Origin: Salipaludibacillus aurantiacus
GTDB taxonomy: Bacteria > Bacillota > Bacilli > Bacillales > Salisediminibacteriaceae
Length of the DNA stretch: 64,000 nt
Assembly: GCF_900111295.1 (NCBI RefSeq)
Contig: NZ_FOGT01000005.1
Location: 248,001 to 312,000 of the forward strand
Direction of reading: 5' to 3'
The position numbers were made by a program, and so were the translations under genes. Each line of letters begins with the position of its first letter. The first letter of the stretch is position 1. Below the pieces are notes generated by a model. It had not been told where the DNA came from. It saw only the letters and a program-made list of their open reading frames with translations, and ran no database searches. Positions 35,763 to 43,722 of the stretch are shown piece by piece.

Positions 35763-36887
35763 ATGTTTCCTGGAGATTATAATAAGAATCCGTTTATAGT
35801 TATATGGGAATTAACGAGGGCCTGCGAATTAAAATGTCTTCATTGCAGAGCGGAGGCGCAGTACCGGCGCCACCCTATGGAATTATCTTTTGAAGAAGGT
35901 AAAAAACTGATTGATGAAATATACTCAATGAATAATCCAATGCTTGTTTTTACAGGCGGAGATCCTCTAATGCGCGAAGATGTCTTTGAGATAGCTAAGC
36001 ATGCCATCGAGAAAGGGGTTCGGGTCTCTATGACTCCTTCAGCGACACCTAACGTAACAAAAAAAGCGATGGAAAAAGCTAAAGAAGTCGGTTTATCGCG
36101 TTGGGCATTCAGCTTAGACGGGCATAGTGCAGAAATTCATGACCATTTTAGAGGAACAAGCGGGTCCTTTGATTTAACAATGAATGCAATTAATTATCTT
36201 CACGAACTGCAGATGCCTGTACAGATTAATACAGTTATTTCAAAATACAATGTGGATCATCTGGAAGAAATGGCTGAGCTTATTCAAGAGCTGGATTGCG
36301 TGTTATGGAGCGTCTTTTTCCTTGTGCCGACAGGGCGGGGACAGGAAAAAGATATGATTTCCCCAGTTGAACATGAAAAGGTGTTTCAATGGCTGTATGA
36401 CTTATCAAAAAAGGTATCATTTGATATAAAAACTACCGCAGCACAACATTACCGGAGAGTAGTCATCCAAAATAAAATGCGTGAGAAAATCAGTGCAAGT
36501 AAAGGCACGGACATCCATTACGGCGATGCTTTAAAGCAGGGAGCTACTGGCCAGATTGACGGGCTTGGGAGGGCTCCAAAGGGGGTCAATGATGGAAATG
36601 GGTTTGTGTTCATTTCCCATACAGGCGATGTGTTTCCAAGCGGACTTTTACCTGTTAAAGCGGGGAACGTAAGAGAGACACCTCTATCAGAAATATACAG
36701 AGAATCTGATATCTTTAAATCTTTAAGAAACCCGGATATGTATAAAGGCAAGTGTGGAGTATGCGAATTTAAACATGTCTGCGGCGGATCCAGGTCCAGG
36801 GCCTATGCCATGACAGGCGATTATTTAGAAAGTGAACCCTATTGTGTTTATGTGCCCAAAGAATTACGAAAGAAAAAAGCCCAATAA
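35763..36887 (+). CDS. Radical SAM/SPASM protein, BA_1875-like family, paralogue 2
   Basis: ATG 35763 follows GGGAGGGG. The 374-residue protein is highly similar along its length to the product of 30170-31336 but lacks the His-rich head. The radical SAM cluster is C21ELKC25LHC28, the turn is the canonical TGGDPLM, and the SPASM region contains KCGVCEFKHVCGG and a terminal YC. The chemistry is predicted to be radical modification of a peptide or tetrapyrrole-like substrate; no precursor peptide gene is apparent. An FNR-like box precedes the gene. Confidence 0.82.
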   Translation: MFPGDYNKNPFIVIWELTRACELKCLHCRAEAQYRRHPMELSFEEGKKLIDEIYSMNNPMLVFTGGDPLMREDVFEIAKHAIEKGVRVSMTPSATPNVTKKAMEKAKEVGLSRWAFSLDGHSAEIHDHFRGTSGSFDLTMNAINYLHELQMPVQINTVISKYNVDHLEEMAELIQELDCVLWSVFFLVPTGRGQEKDMISPVEHEKVFQWLYDLSKKVSFDIKTTAAQHYRRVVIQNKMREKISASKGTDIHYGDALKQGATGQIDGLGRAPKGVNDGNGFVFISHTGDVFPSGLLPVKAGNVRETPLSEIYRESDIFKSLRNPDMYKGKCGVCEFKHVCGGSRSRAYAMTGDYLESEPYCVYVPKELRKKKAQ

Positions 36888-36895
36888 TTAAACTG

Positions 36896-36927
36896 ACCCG
36901 TGCCGGAAAATTCAGGCACGGTTTTTT
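36896..36927 (+). terminator. Terminator of radical SAM gene 2
   Basis: CCGTGCCGGA and TTCAGGCACGG pair with one bulge, followed by TTTTTT. The T run is also the start of palindrome copy 4. Confidence 0.85.
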
Positions 36928-36970
36928 GTAAATAGTTGGGGGGTCTGTCCCCCCAGCTATTTACAAAAAA
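36922..36970. repeat. GGGGTCAG-type palindrome, copy 4: 22-bp arms
   Basis: Arms at 36922-36943 and 36949-36970 pair with one G-U mismatch around TCTGT. The G/C core matches the family, but the outer arm (TTTTTTGTAAATAGTT) is unlike copy 2. Confidence 0.8.
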
Positions 36971-36994
36971 ATTTTTAAAAAATTCAAAAAAGCA

Positions 36995-37024
36995 TTGACC
37001 ATTTTGAGAATGCTGTTATATAAT
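36995..37024 (+). promoter_or_regulatory. Promoter of the BH0509-like gene
   Basis: TTGACC (36995-37000) and TATAAT (37019-37024) with an 18-base spacer, 55 bases before the start codon. Confidence 0.6.
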
Positions 37025-37078
37025 ACATATTAACAGATACAAACTGTATTAAAACACATGAAAAAGGAGAGGATTTAT

Positions 37079-37231
37079 ATGCTACGTCAAGAACGCGAAA
37101 ACATGATCAAATTTCTATCAAAGGTGAAGGAAATGTCCAATGACAAACTAATGGTACTGACTGATGAAGACCTGGAGCATCTATATTCCCGGACGTATAC
37201 CACACACGAAGCATATGAAGAAGTGATGTAA
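37079..37231 (+). CDS. BH0509-family small protein, 50 residues
   Basis: ATG 37079 is preceded by AAAGGAGAGG. The product, beginning MLRQERENMIKFLSKVKEMS and containing LTDEDLEHLYSRTY, matches the short BH0509-like family common in Bacillaceae as I recall it: a helical acidic peptide with a conserved DEDLEHLY segment. Function unknown. It has its own promoter and a terminator. Confidence 0.65.
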   Translation: MLRQERENMIKFLSKVKEMSNDKLMVLTDEDLEHLYSRTYTTHEAYEEVM

Positions 37232-37283
37232 TAAAAGAGTCCTCTCTTCGTTCATTTGCTTAATTAGTTAACAGAAGACTTTA

Positions 37284-37316
37284 TAAACCGTCCTCATGAA
37301 GAGGACGGTTTTCATT
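37284..37316 (+). terminator. Terminator of the BH0509-like gene
   Basis: AACCGTCCTC and GAGGACGGTT pair around ATGAA, followed by TTC. Confidence 0.8.
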
Positions 37317-37355
37317 AGTACAGATTGAAACAGTTTAAGGTCGGGAGGTTTGGGC

Positions 37356-37796
37356 ATGTGGAAGGAATACGGTATTATGCTGATACAAATTGGAATATTA
37401 TGGTTTATTAATCAGATTGGAAATTTACTGGTCAGTTCTACAGGCCTGGCTATTCCTGGAAATGTGGCAGGCATGCTAATTCTTTTTTTTCTTCTGGTCA
37501 CAGGTCTCCTGCCGCTTTCATGGGTGGAAAAAGGAGCTGGGCTCTTTGTAAAACATTTAGGCTTTTTCTTTATACCGATTTGTGTAGGCATTATGGCAAT
37601 TGGTCATATGGCAATGACACAAATGCTTTATTTGTTAGTTATTATTATATGCAGCACTTTGGCCGGCTTAGTGGCCACAGGCAAGGTATCTCAAATAATT
37701 GGGGAAAAAAGGAGGGGAGAAAATGGCTCTATTAATAATAGGAGGTTATATCCTGTTAACCGCGGTAGTTTACTTCGTTACAAGAAAAATGTATAA
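37356..37796 (+). CDS. LrgA/CidA-family protein (PftA-like)
   Basis: ATG 37356 follows GGGAGGT. The 146-residue protein has four membrane helices and the family signatures IPGNVAGMLILF and KHLGFFFIPICVGIM. The related B. subtilis pair YsbA-YsbB (PftA-PftB) forms a facilitated pyruvate transporter; in staphylococci LrgAB/CidAB affect lysis. The C-terminal tail overlaps the next gene by 74 bases in another frame, so residues from about 122 on (ENGSINNRRLYPVNRG) are dictated by the overlap. Confidence 0.85.
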   Translation: MWKEYGIMLIQIGILWFINQIGNLLVSSTGLAIPGNVAGMLILFFLLVTGLLPLSWVEKGAGLFVKHLGFFFIPICVGIMAIGHMAMTQMLYLLVIIICSTLAGLVATGKVSQIIGEKRRGENGSINNRRLYPVNRGSLLRYKKNV

Positions 37797-38394
37797 ATCA
37801 CTGCCGTCCCCATTTACTACGCCAGTCTTCTTAAGCACCATTATAATTATTATGGTTCTGGTTATAACAGGTGTACCTTACAGTGCTTATGAACCTTCTA
37901 AAGACGTGATCTCCTATGCTTTAGGACCAGCGACTGTCGCCTTGGCTGTCCCCGTTTATAAAAATAGAAAAATAATAATGAAACAAGGGAAAAACCTCGC
38001 TTTCAGTCTCATTGCGGGCTCAACTGCAGCTGTATTAATAAGTTTGGCACTTGCTGAGCTTTTTAATATTACACAGCAAACCTCAACCGCCCTTTCCGTC
38101 AAGTCAGCTACTGTGCCAATTGCTATGGAAATTGCTGCCCTGAAGCAAGGGGATATGACTTTAACAGCCGTTTTTGTGATGGTGACCGGTCTGATTGGAG
38201 CGATGTTCGGACCTCGCCTTCTAACCCTCACAAAAGTTTCCGACCCGGTTTCAAGAGGTTTGGCGATCGGTACGATTGCTCATGGAATAGGCACCGCCCA
38301 TATTACCAGCGAGGGAGAAATTCAAGGAGCGGTCGCAGGGAGTGCAATGGCAGTGGCAGGGGTTTACTTATCTTTTTTATTTTGGCTTGTTTAA
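37723..38394 (+). CDS. LrgB/CidB-family protein (PftB-like)
   Basis: ATG 37723 is preceded by AAAGGAGGGG, which lies inside the upstream gene; a start at 37699 is rejected. The 223-residue protein has about six membrane helices. Conserved LrgB segments are YALGPATVALAVPVYKN, SVKSATVPIAMEIA and GTIAHGIGTAHITSEGEIQG. It is the partner of the preceding LrgA-like gene in pyruvate transport or murein hydrolase control. No LytST-type regulator is adjacent. Confidence 0.88.
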   Translation: MALLIIGGYILLTAVVYFVTRKMYKSLPSPFTTPVFLSTIIIIMVLVITGVPYSAYEPSKDVISYALGPATVALAVPVYKNRKIIMKQGKNLAFSLIAGSTAAVLISLALAELFNITQQTSTALSVKSATVPIAMEIAALKQGDMTLTAVFVMVTGLIGAMFGPRLLTLTKVSDPVSRGLAIGTIAHGIGTAHITSEGEIQGAVAGSAMAVAGVYLSFLFWLV

Positions 38395-38427
38395 ACCTTT
38401 TTAAATCACTCCTGGTGTTATATAGCA

Positions 38428-38442
38428 GGGGGTCAGACCCCC
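38428..38442. repeat. GGGGTCAG-type palindrome, copy 5
   Basis: GGGGGTCAGACCCCC is a perfect palindrome around A, lying between the convergent lrgB-like and peroxiredoxin genes. Confidence 0.75.
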
Positions 38443-38454
38443 ACAATATGGAAA

Positions 38455-39081
38455 TTATATTTTTCCGATCATGTCCGGATCTCTTTCTATGCCGGGCATG
38501 CCGGGAACCCAGTTAGCAGGGACACCTAACCCCGTCTTATCAAAGTAAAGTATTCCTTCAAGAATTCTCAAAATTTCATATACATTCCGGCCGACTTCAC
38601 GAGGATAAATCATTTTTGATCTGATTATTCCGTCAGGATCGATGAGGACCGTGGCGCGGAAGGCTGCACCTGCCTCCGGATCCAGCACCCTGTATGCGCG
38701 GCTTATTCTCTGGTTTCTGTCACTCAGCAGAGGAAACTGCACGCGCGAGGCAGATGAGGACGTCTCTTTAAATACTTTATGGGAATAAATACTGTCTGTA
38801 CTAATTCCCCAGACGACTGCATTCAGTTTTTGAAAATGCTCATAAATAGCAGCAACTGCTGCTAATTCGGTCGGTCAGACGAAAGTAAAGTCGCTCGCAT
38901 AAAAGAATAAAATGACCCACTTTCCCCGCGCGTCCCTTAAATTAACACTGCTCATTTCATTGTTAATCAAAGCTGGAGCAGAAAAAAGAGGAGCATAGTC
39001 ATCACGTGTAGCCGTAAAAGGCAGTCGGCATGTATCCAATGATTCCACTGTCAGCTCTTCGTGTTTATTATTATTATCCAT
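38455..39081 (-). CDS. Selenocysteine-containing peroxiredoxin (PrxU-type), UGA-interrupted
   Basis: Reading through one in-frame TGA (38877-38875) gives a 208-residue AhpC/TSA peroxiredoxin from ATG 39081 to TAA. Codon 69, the TGA, falls exactly at the peroxidatic position: FFYASDFTFV-Sec-PTELAAVAA. Everything downstream keeps family features: WGISTDSIYSHKVFKE, FPLLSDRNQRISRAYRVL, RATVLIDPDGIIRS and GVPANWVPG. The only other Cys is near residue 18, so a 1-Cys-type cycle with an external thiol reductant is likely. A SECIS-like hairpin follows the UGA. The two halves would be misread as separate short genes. A nonsense mutation is the alternative, but its position, the hairpin and the second case at 59646 argue against it. 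Confidence 0.85.
38847..38864 (-). promoter_or_regulatory. Bacterial SECIS-like stem-loop of the selenoperoxiredoxin mRNA
   Basis: On the minus strand TAGCAGC-AGTT-GCTGCTA forms a perfect 7-bp stem with loop AGUU. The loop begins 18 bases after the UGA and has G as its second base, as expected for SelB-binding elements. It lies within the coding sequence. Confidence 0.7.
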
Positions 39082-39218
39082 GTGCCCACCCCAAACAATT
39101 TGTATTTCCACCCATTATATGCAATGATCATAGTAGCGCTATTAGTCCAAAAAAATTCATAAATAACCACATAGTTTTCCAATAATTAATCACCCGGAAA
39201 AATAAATTAAAACTTTTC

Positions 39219-39277
39219 TTGACACTTCAAATATAGGAGGTGTATGATGAATGTAATCGGTTACGTAATCGATTACG
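39219..39277 (+). promoter_or_regulatory. Promoter and tandem operators of the LacI-type regulator gene
   Basis: TTGACA (39219-39224) and TATGAT (39243-39248) are 18 bases apart. Directly downstream lie two abutting 12-bp sites, GTAATCGGTTAC (39253-39264) and the perfect palindrome GTAATCGATTAC (39265-39276). The same palindrome core stands before the ABC operon at 40358, implying autoregulation and operon control by one repressor. Confidence 0.7.
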
Positions 39278-39313
39278 CAGATAAATTAAATATTACAAAT
39301 GAGGTCCTGGCCT

Positions 39314-40318
39314 ATGGAAAACATAAGCATGAAAGATGTGGCTCAAAAAGCCAAAGTCTCTACTGCCACGGTTTCTCACGTCATTAATGAGACTAGGTAT
39401 GTGGCAGAGGAAACAAAGAAAAAAGTTTATAAAGCAATGAAAGAACTTGATTACCAGCCGAATTCCGTGGCGAGAAGTCTAAGAAGCCGTAAGTCGAATA
39501 TTATAGGTCTGCTCGTCCCCCTTGTTGCTTCTGATACATCTAATTTTTTCTTTATGTCAATTGCAAACGGAATTGAACAGGTTTTAAAAGAAAACGGTTA
39601 CAATTTAATTCTCAGTAACAGCAGTGAAGATCTCAGCATTGAACAGGACCAGATTAAAGTCTTTAACTCCCAGCTGATAGACGGGTTAATCATCGCCCCG
39701 GTTGATTCTCAGAAACACGATTATAAAGAAAATCTCCGCGGGAACTATCCGGTAGTCTTTATTGACAGACAGCCTAAGGAACTTACGAGCGATACGGTAT
39801 TAATTGACAGCGGGGCCGGGACGTATAAGGCTATTGAGCTTCTAATTAGTAAAGGACACACGAAAATAGGGTTTATTACCGGTCCGTTGGGTATTACAAC
39901 GAGTGATGAGAGGCTCCAGGCTTATAAAAATGCTCTGAAAAATAACAATCTGTCTTATGACGAATCACTGGTTAAAATAGGCAGCGCAACGTTCGATAAA
40001 GGCCATTCTTTTACAAAAGAACTGGTTGAGGAAACTGGAGCCACAGCTATTTTTGCTGCCAATAATATTATGACTATGGGGGCTGTGCATTATCTTCAGG
40101 AAAAAGATATACCTATTCCTGATAAAGTGGCCATAATTGGATTTGACGATTATGACTGGCTACGGATCACCTCGCCGCCATTATCTGTAGTAAAGCAGCC
40201 ATCTTACGAAATGGGTAAAAAAGCAGTAGAACTTCTCATAAAACGGATCAACGGTTCAAAGGATCCTTATGATGTTCACAGACTTCCGTCAGAACTTGTC
40301 GTTAGAGGGTCATGTTAA
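39314..40318 (+). CDS. LacI-family repressor of the fructan operon
   Basis: ATG 39314 (GAGGT upstream) gives 334 residues. The helix-turn-helix is MKDVAQKAKVSTATVSHVIN, with the hinge YQPNSVARSLRSRKS, followed by a periplasmic-binding-like effector domain (IGLLVPLVASDTSNFFF onward, ending SELVVRGSC). It probably senses a fructose-containing sugar or its phosphate and represses itself and the downstream transporter-hydrolase operon through the GTAATCGATTAC sites. The effector is inferred from the GH32 gene. Confidence 0.88.
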   Translation: MENISMKDVAQKAKVSTATVSHVINETRYVAEETKKKVYKAMKELDYQPNSVARSLRSRKSNIIGLLVPLVASDTSNFFFMSIANGIEQVLKENGYNLILSNSSEDLSIEQDQIKVFNSQLIDGLIIAPVDSQKHDYKENLRGNYPVVFIDRQPKELTSDTVLIDSGAGTYKAIELLISKGHTKIGFITGPLGITTSDERLQAYKNALKNNNLSYDESLVKIGSATFDKGHSFTKELVEETGATAIFAANNIMTMGAVHYLQEKDIPIPDKVAIIGFDDYDWLRITSPPLSVVKQPSYEMGKKAVELLIKRINGSKDPYDVHRLPSELVVRGSC

Positions 40319-40357
40319 GCATTAAAAAACAATGATTAGCATGACTTATTTTTAAAC

Positions 40358-40383
40358 CGTTTGCGTAATCGATTACGCAAACG
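40358..40383 (+). promoter_or_regulatory. LacI-family operator of the ABC/GH32 operon (26-bp perfect palindrome)
   Basis: Half-site CGTTTGCGTAATC is followed by its exact reverse complement. The centre GTAATCGATTAC is identical to the site before the regulator gene. It lies 85 bases before the binding-protein start. Confidence 0.75.
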
Positions 40384-40467
40384 ATTATATTTTACTTTTT
40401 ATGGAGGTGAACAAGTCGTCCTTGCAGTAACGAATCTATTAAACTATTAGATCAGGGGGAATTAACT

Positions 40468-41844
40468 ATGAAAAGAATGTTTAAAACATTGGCTCCTTTA
40501 ACTTTGTCTGTGGCGATCATGGCTGCATGCGGAGGAGAAGAATCAGGCGGCGAGACATCGGGTAATGAGGCGTCTGGAAATTCGAACAACAATGCTGACA
40601 GCGGAGAACAGGGAGACGTGGTTGAAACAGGCGAAGCTGAACAGGGAGTGGAAGCCTCCGGTGATGAATCTGTCACATTAGATATGTGGATTCACCAGAC
40701 GGGGGAGGACGAAACTGATTTTTATATTAAACGTATTGATGAGTTTAATGAAGCTAACGATGACATTTATGTTAATGCTGAAATCATTATAGATGATGGA
40801 GCCAGTTCATACAGCGACAGTGTTAATGCTGCCCTTGTAGCCGGCAATCTGCCGGACATCCTGGCCTTGGATGGCCCATATGTAGCAAGCTTTGCTGAAG
40901 CGGATATTATTGCCTCTGTAGAGGAGTATATAACTGATGAAGACAGAGAGGATTTTGTAGATTCAATTATTCAGCAGGGAACTTATAATGGGGAATTATA
41001 TTCTTTAGGTGCCATGGAAGCCTCTGTGCCTCTCTATTATAATAAAGATATTTTTGAAGAAGAAGGAATTGAAGCTCCAACAAGCATTGAAGAAGCATGG
41101 ACATGGGATGAGTTTCTGGAAGTTGCCCAGCAGTTAACAACTGAAAATCGCTACGGCCTAAATCTTTTCATGAACTACGGAGTAGGTGAGTGGCTGACCT
41201 TTATGGGAGCGCCGTTTGTATGGTCCAATAATGGCGAGTTGATATCTGAAGACGGCACGACTGTGGATGGTTACTTAAACAGTCCGGAAACAGTTGAGTC
41301 ATTAGAGTTTGTGAAAACTCTGTTCGAAGAAGAAGTAGTCAGCCTTACTCCGGGAGAGATGCAGTTTGAAGAAGGAAACGCAGCGATGGCTCTGGGAGGA
41401 CCGTGGATTGCAGTATCTGCAGAAGATGCGGACTTTGAATGGGGTATGATGCCTTATCCTTATAAAGAAGTTCCTAAATCACCTTCAGGAAGTATGGCAT
41501 ACGGAATTACGACGTTGAGTGAGCATCCGGAAGAGGCGTATGAAGTAATGGCCTGGATGACAAATGAAGAGTCTACAATCGGGCTTTCTGAAGTAACGGG
41601 GATGCCTCCTGCAAGACATTCAGCATTTGAAGCAATGGATCACTATGATGAACTTCCTTGGTCTGTAATTAGAGATCAAGTTACTGAAACGGCACACGCA
41701 AGGCCACAAACGCCAGCTTATCCTGTATTGACAGATGCCTTTGCCCAGGCATTTCATGCAGCTGCATTAGGGGAAGATGTGGAAGAAATTCTGAATCAGC
41801 AGGTTGATCGTGTAGAGCGTGAGCTCAGACGCTTTCAAGATTAA
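40468..41844 (+). CDS. ABC transporter sugar-binding lipoprotein
   Basis: The 458-residue protein has a lipoprotein signal with lipobox IMAAC (Cys21), an acidic Gly/Ser/Asn linker (about 22-68) and a family 1 solute-binding domain: LPDILALDGPYVASFAEADI, PLYYNKDIFEEEGI and GPWIAVSAEDADFEWGMMPY. It captures an oligosaccharide outside the membrane for the permeases that follow. Very acidic composition suits a saline environment. Substrate, probably fructo-oligosaccharide, is inferred from the GH32 gene. Confidence 0.88.
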   Translation: MKRMFKTLAPLTLSVAIMAACGGEESGGETSGNEASGNSNNNADSGEQGDVVETGEAEQGVEASGDESVTLDMWIHQTGEDETDFYIKRIDEFNEANDDIYVNAEIIIDDGASSYSDSVNAALVAGNLPDILALDGPYVASFAEADIIASVEEYITDEDREDFVDSIIQQGTYNGELYSLGAMEASVPLYYNKDIFEEEGIEAPTSIEEAWTWDEFLEVAQQLTTENRYGLNLFMNYGVGEWLTFMGAPFVWSNNGELISEDGTTVDGYLNSPETVESLEFVKTLFEEEVVSLTPGEMQFEEGNAAMALGGPWIAVSAEDADFEWGMMPYPYKEVPKSPSGSMAYGITTLSEHPEEAYEVMAWMTNEESTIGLSEVTGMPPARHSAFEAMDHYDELPWSVIRDQVTETAHARPQTPAYPVLTDAFAQAFHAAALGEDVEEILNQQVDRVERELRRFQD

Positions 41845-41855
41845 TTACTATTAAA

Positions 41856-41882
41856 GGGCCTGAAGTGAAAACTTTCAGGCCC
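41856..41882 (+). promoter_or_regulatory. Intercistronic hairpin between binding-protein and permease genes
   Basis: GGGCCTGAAGT pairs with ACTTTCAGGCCC (one extra T). With only CCCCC and a loose T stretch after it, it is likelier to stabilise the binding-protein mRNA or cause partial termination than to end the operon. Confidence 0.55.
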
Positions 41883-41922
41883 CCCTATTTATAAAAACAA
41901 AGACCGCTTGGAGTGATCCATT

Positions 41923-42825
41923 ATGGTGACTCGAAAACGATACAGTTTAAAAACAAGGGAAGGCAAAGAAGCACTCACAGGATATTTCTTCCTGCTGCCG
42001 GCACTGCTGCTTTTAGGAGTATTTTTGCTGTACCCGATGGGAGCTGCATTTTATTACAGTTTCACAGACTTTTATATTTTAAGACCTGGTGAAAAGAATT
42101 TTATAGCCCTTGAAAACTTTCAGATGATTTTAGGCGACGCTGAATTTCGTCAGGCTTTCAGAAATACATTATATTTTACTTTCCTTGTCGTCCCTATTCA
42201 AATAGCTGTCGCTTTAGGGCTCGCACTGCTTGTGAACAAAAAACTGAGATTAAAAGTGTTTTTCCGGACAGCCTATTTTTCTCCGGTCGTGATGTCTCTT
42301 GTCGTAGTGTCTATTCTGTGGACCTTTATGTATAACCCGAATGAAGGGTTAATTAATGAAATGCTCGGATTGTTAGGCATTCCCCCTCAGCCTTTTTTAA
42401 CAAGCCCGGACCAGGCAATGAACTCTATCATTGTCATGAGTGTATGGCAGGGGGCAGGGTTTCAGATGATGATCTTTCTTGCTGGGCTGCAGAACATTCC
42501 AGACCATTTGTATGAAGCCGCAGACATAGACGGGGCAAATACTTTTCATAAATTTTTGCATGTTACTTTGCCTGGTTTGAAGAATATTTCCTTATTTATA
42601 TTTATAACGATCACGATTGCTGCGTTCAAGCTGCTTGTTCAACCGATGATAATGACACAGGGCGGCCCTTTAGGCTCTACGAAATCCCTGGTTTATCATA
42701 TTTACGAAGTTGGGTTCAATTACCGCGATGTAGGTTACGCTTCAGCTATGGCAGTGGTTTTTACAGTGATGGTATTAACTATCACCATTATCCAGCGAAT
42801 ATTGGTTAAAGAGGAGAGGGGATGA
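41923..42825 (+). CDS. Sugar ABC transporter permease, MalF type
   Basis: The 300-residue membrane protein has six helices. The first is FFLLPALLLLGVFLLYPMGA, and the conserved EAA loop, which contacts the ATPase, reads LYEAADIDGANTFHKFLHVT-LP. It pairs with the MalG-type permease that overlaps its stop by four bases. No ATP-binding subunit gene is in the operon, so a shared MsmX-type ATPase encoded elsewhere is expected, as for many Bacillus sugar importers. Confidence 0.9.
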   Translation: MVTRKRYSLKTREGKEALTGYFFLLPALLLLGVFLLYPMGAAFYYSFTDFYILRPGEKNFIALENFQMILGDAEFRQAFRNTLYFTFLVVPIQIAVALGLALLVNKKLRLKVFFRTAYFSPVVMSLVVVSILWTFMYNPNEGLINEMLGLLGIPPQPFLTSPDQAMNSIIVMSVWQGAGFQMMIFLAGLQNIPDHLYEAADIDGANTFHKFLHVTLPGLKNISLFIFITITIAAFKLLVQPMIMTQGGPLGSTKSLVYHIYEVGFNYRDVGYASAMAVVFTVMVLTITIIQRILVKEERG

Positions 42826-43685
42826 AGGCTATGAAAAAGCCAGTATTAACGAAAAAAATTCTTTTATATGTAACTATGAGCTTTCTGGCTGTCATCTTCC
42901 TGTTTCCTCTCGTGTGGATGGTTATGTCATCTCTGAAAGGAGACGTGCAAATTTTCAGGGATATGACTTCCATTAAAGCTTTCCTGCCTCCGATGCCAAA
43001 TGAAGTGGACGGCAGTTATTTTCAAAACTACATAATGGCCTTTGAGAGAGTTAATTTATTCCGCTACATTATGAACAGTTTAATTTATACCATCGGTATT
43101 ATTATCTTCGGCCTGATAGTTAATTCAATGGCTGGTTACGCACTTGCAAGGTTCCAGTTTCCTTTGAGGAATTTCTGGCTCGCGGTAATTATAGCTACTC
43201 TGATTATTCCTCCGGAAAGTATTTTCCTGCCGCTTTACGTCTTAGTTTTTAATCTTGGGTGGGTAAATACGTATACAGGACTTATCGTTCCGTTCATTGC
43301 AAATGCATTTGCTATCTTTCTTTTCCGGCAGTTTTTCCTGGACTTTCCGAGAGAGCTGGAAGAAGCTGCTAAGATTGACGGCTGTTCACAAATTGGTATC
43401 TTTTTCCGAATTATTGTCCCTTTGTCAAAGCCTGTTTTTGCAACCGTAGCTATAGTCTTATTTATCAATCACTGGAATGATTTTCTCTGGCCGCTTGTTG
43501 TTGCAAATGATGACAGTATGAGAACGATTCAAATCGGTCTGCAGTATTTTATGAATCAGCCGCCTATTCAATGGGGGCAGGTAATGGCAGCTCTTACAGT
43601 GGCCACCGTGCCTATGCTGTTAATATTTATTTTCTTGCAGCGTTATTATGTTCAGGGCCTTGCCCATACCGGTTCTAAAAATTAA
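42822..43685 (+). CDS. Sugar ABC transporter permease, MalG type
   Basis: The 287-residue protein has six helices and the EAA loop LEEAAKIDGCSQIGIFFRII-VPL. Its ATG overlaps the stop of the MalF-type gene (ATGA). The characteristic MVMSSLKG and WNDFLWPLVV segments of MalG-like permeases are present. It completes the membrane channel of the fructan importer. Confidence 0.9.
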   Translation: MKAMKKPVLTKKILLYVTMSFLAVIFLFPLVWMVMSSLKGDVQIFRDMTSIKAFLPPMPNEVDGSYFQNYIMAFERVNLFRYIMNSLIYTIGIIIFGLIVNSMAGYALARFQFPLRNFWLAVIIATLIIPPESIFLPLYVLVFNLGWVNTYTGLIVPFIANAFAIFLFRQFFLDFPRELEEAAKIDGCSQIGIFFRIIVPLSKPVFATVAIVLFINHWNDFLWPLVVANDDSMRTIQIGLQYFMNQPPIQWGQVMAALTVATVPMLLIFIFLQRYYVQGLAHTGSKN

Positions 43686-43722
43686 ACTACCGATTTTATT
43701 AATCACAAAAGGAGAGCTTTAT

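Noticed and set aside
38455-39111. Two separate peroxiredoxin fragments or a pseudogene
   Set aside because: Both pieces are in one frame, split by a single TGA at the catalytic Cys codon, with a SECIS-like hairpin after it and a second identical case at msrA.
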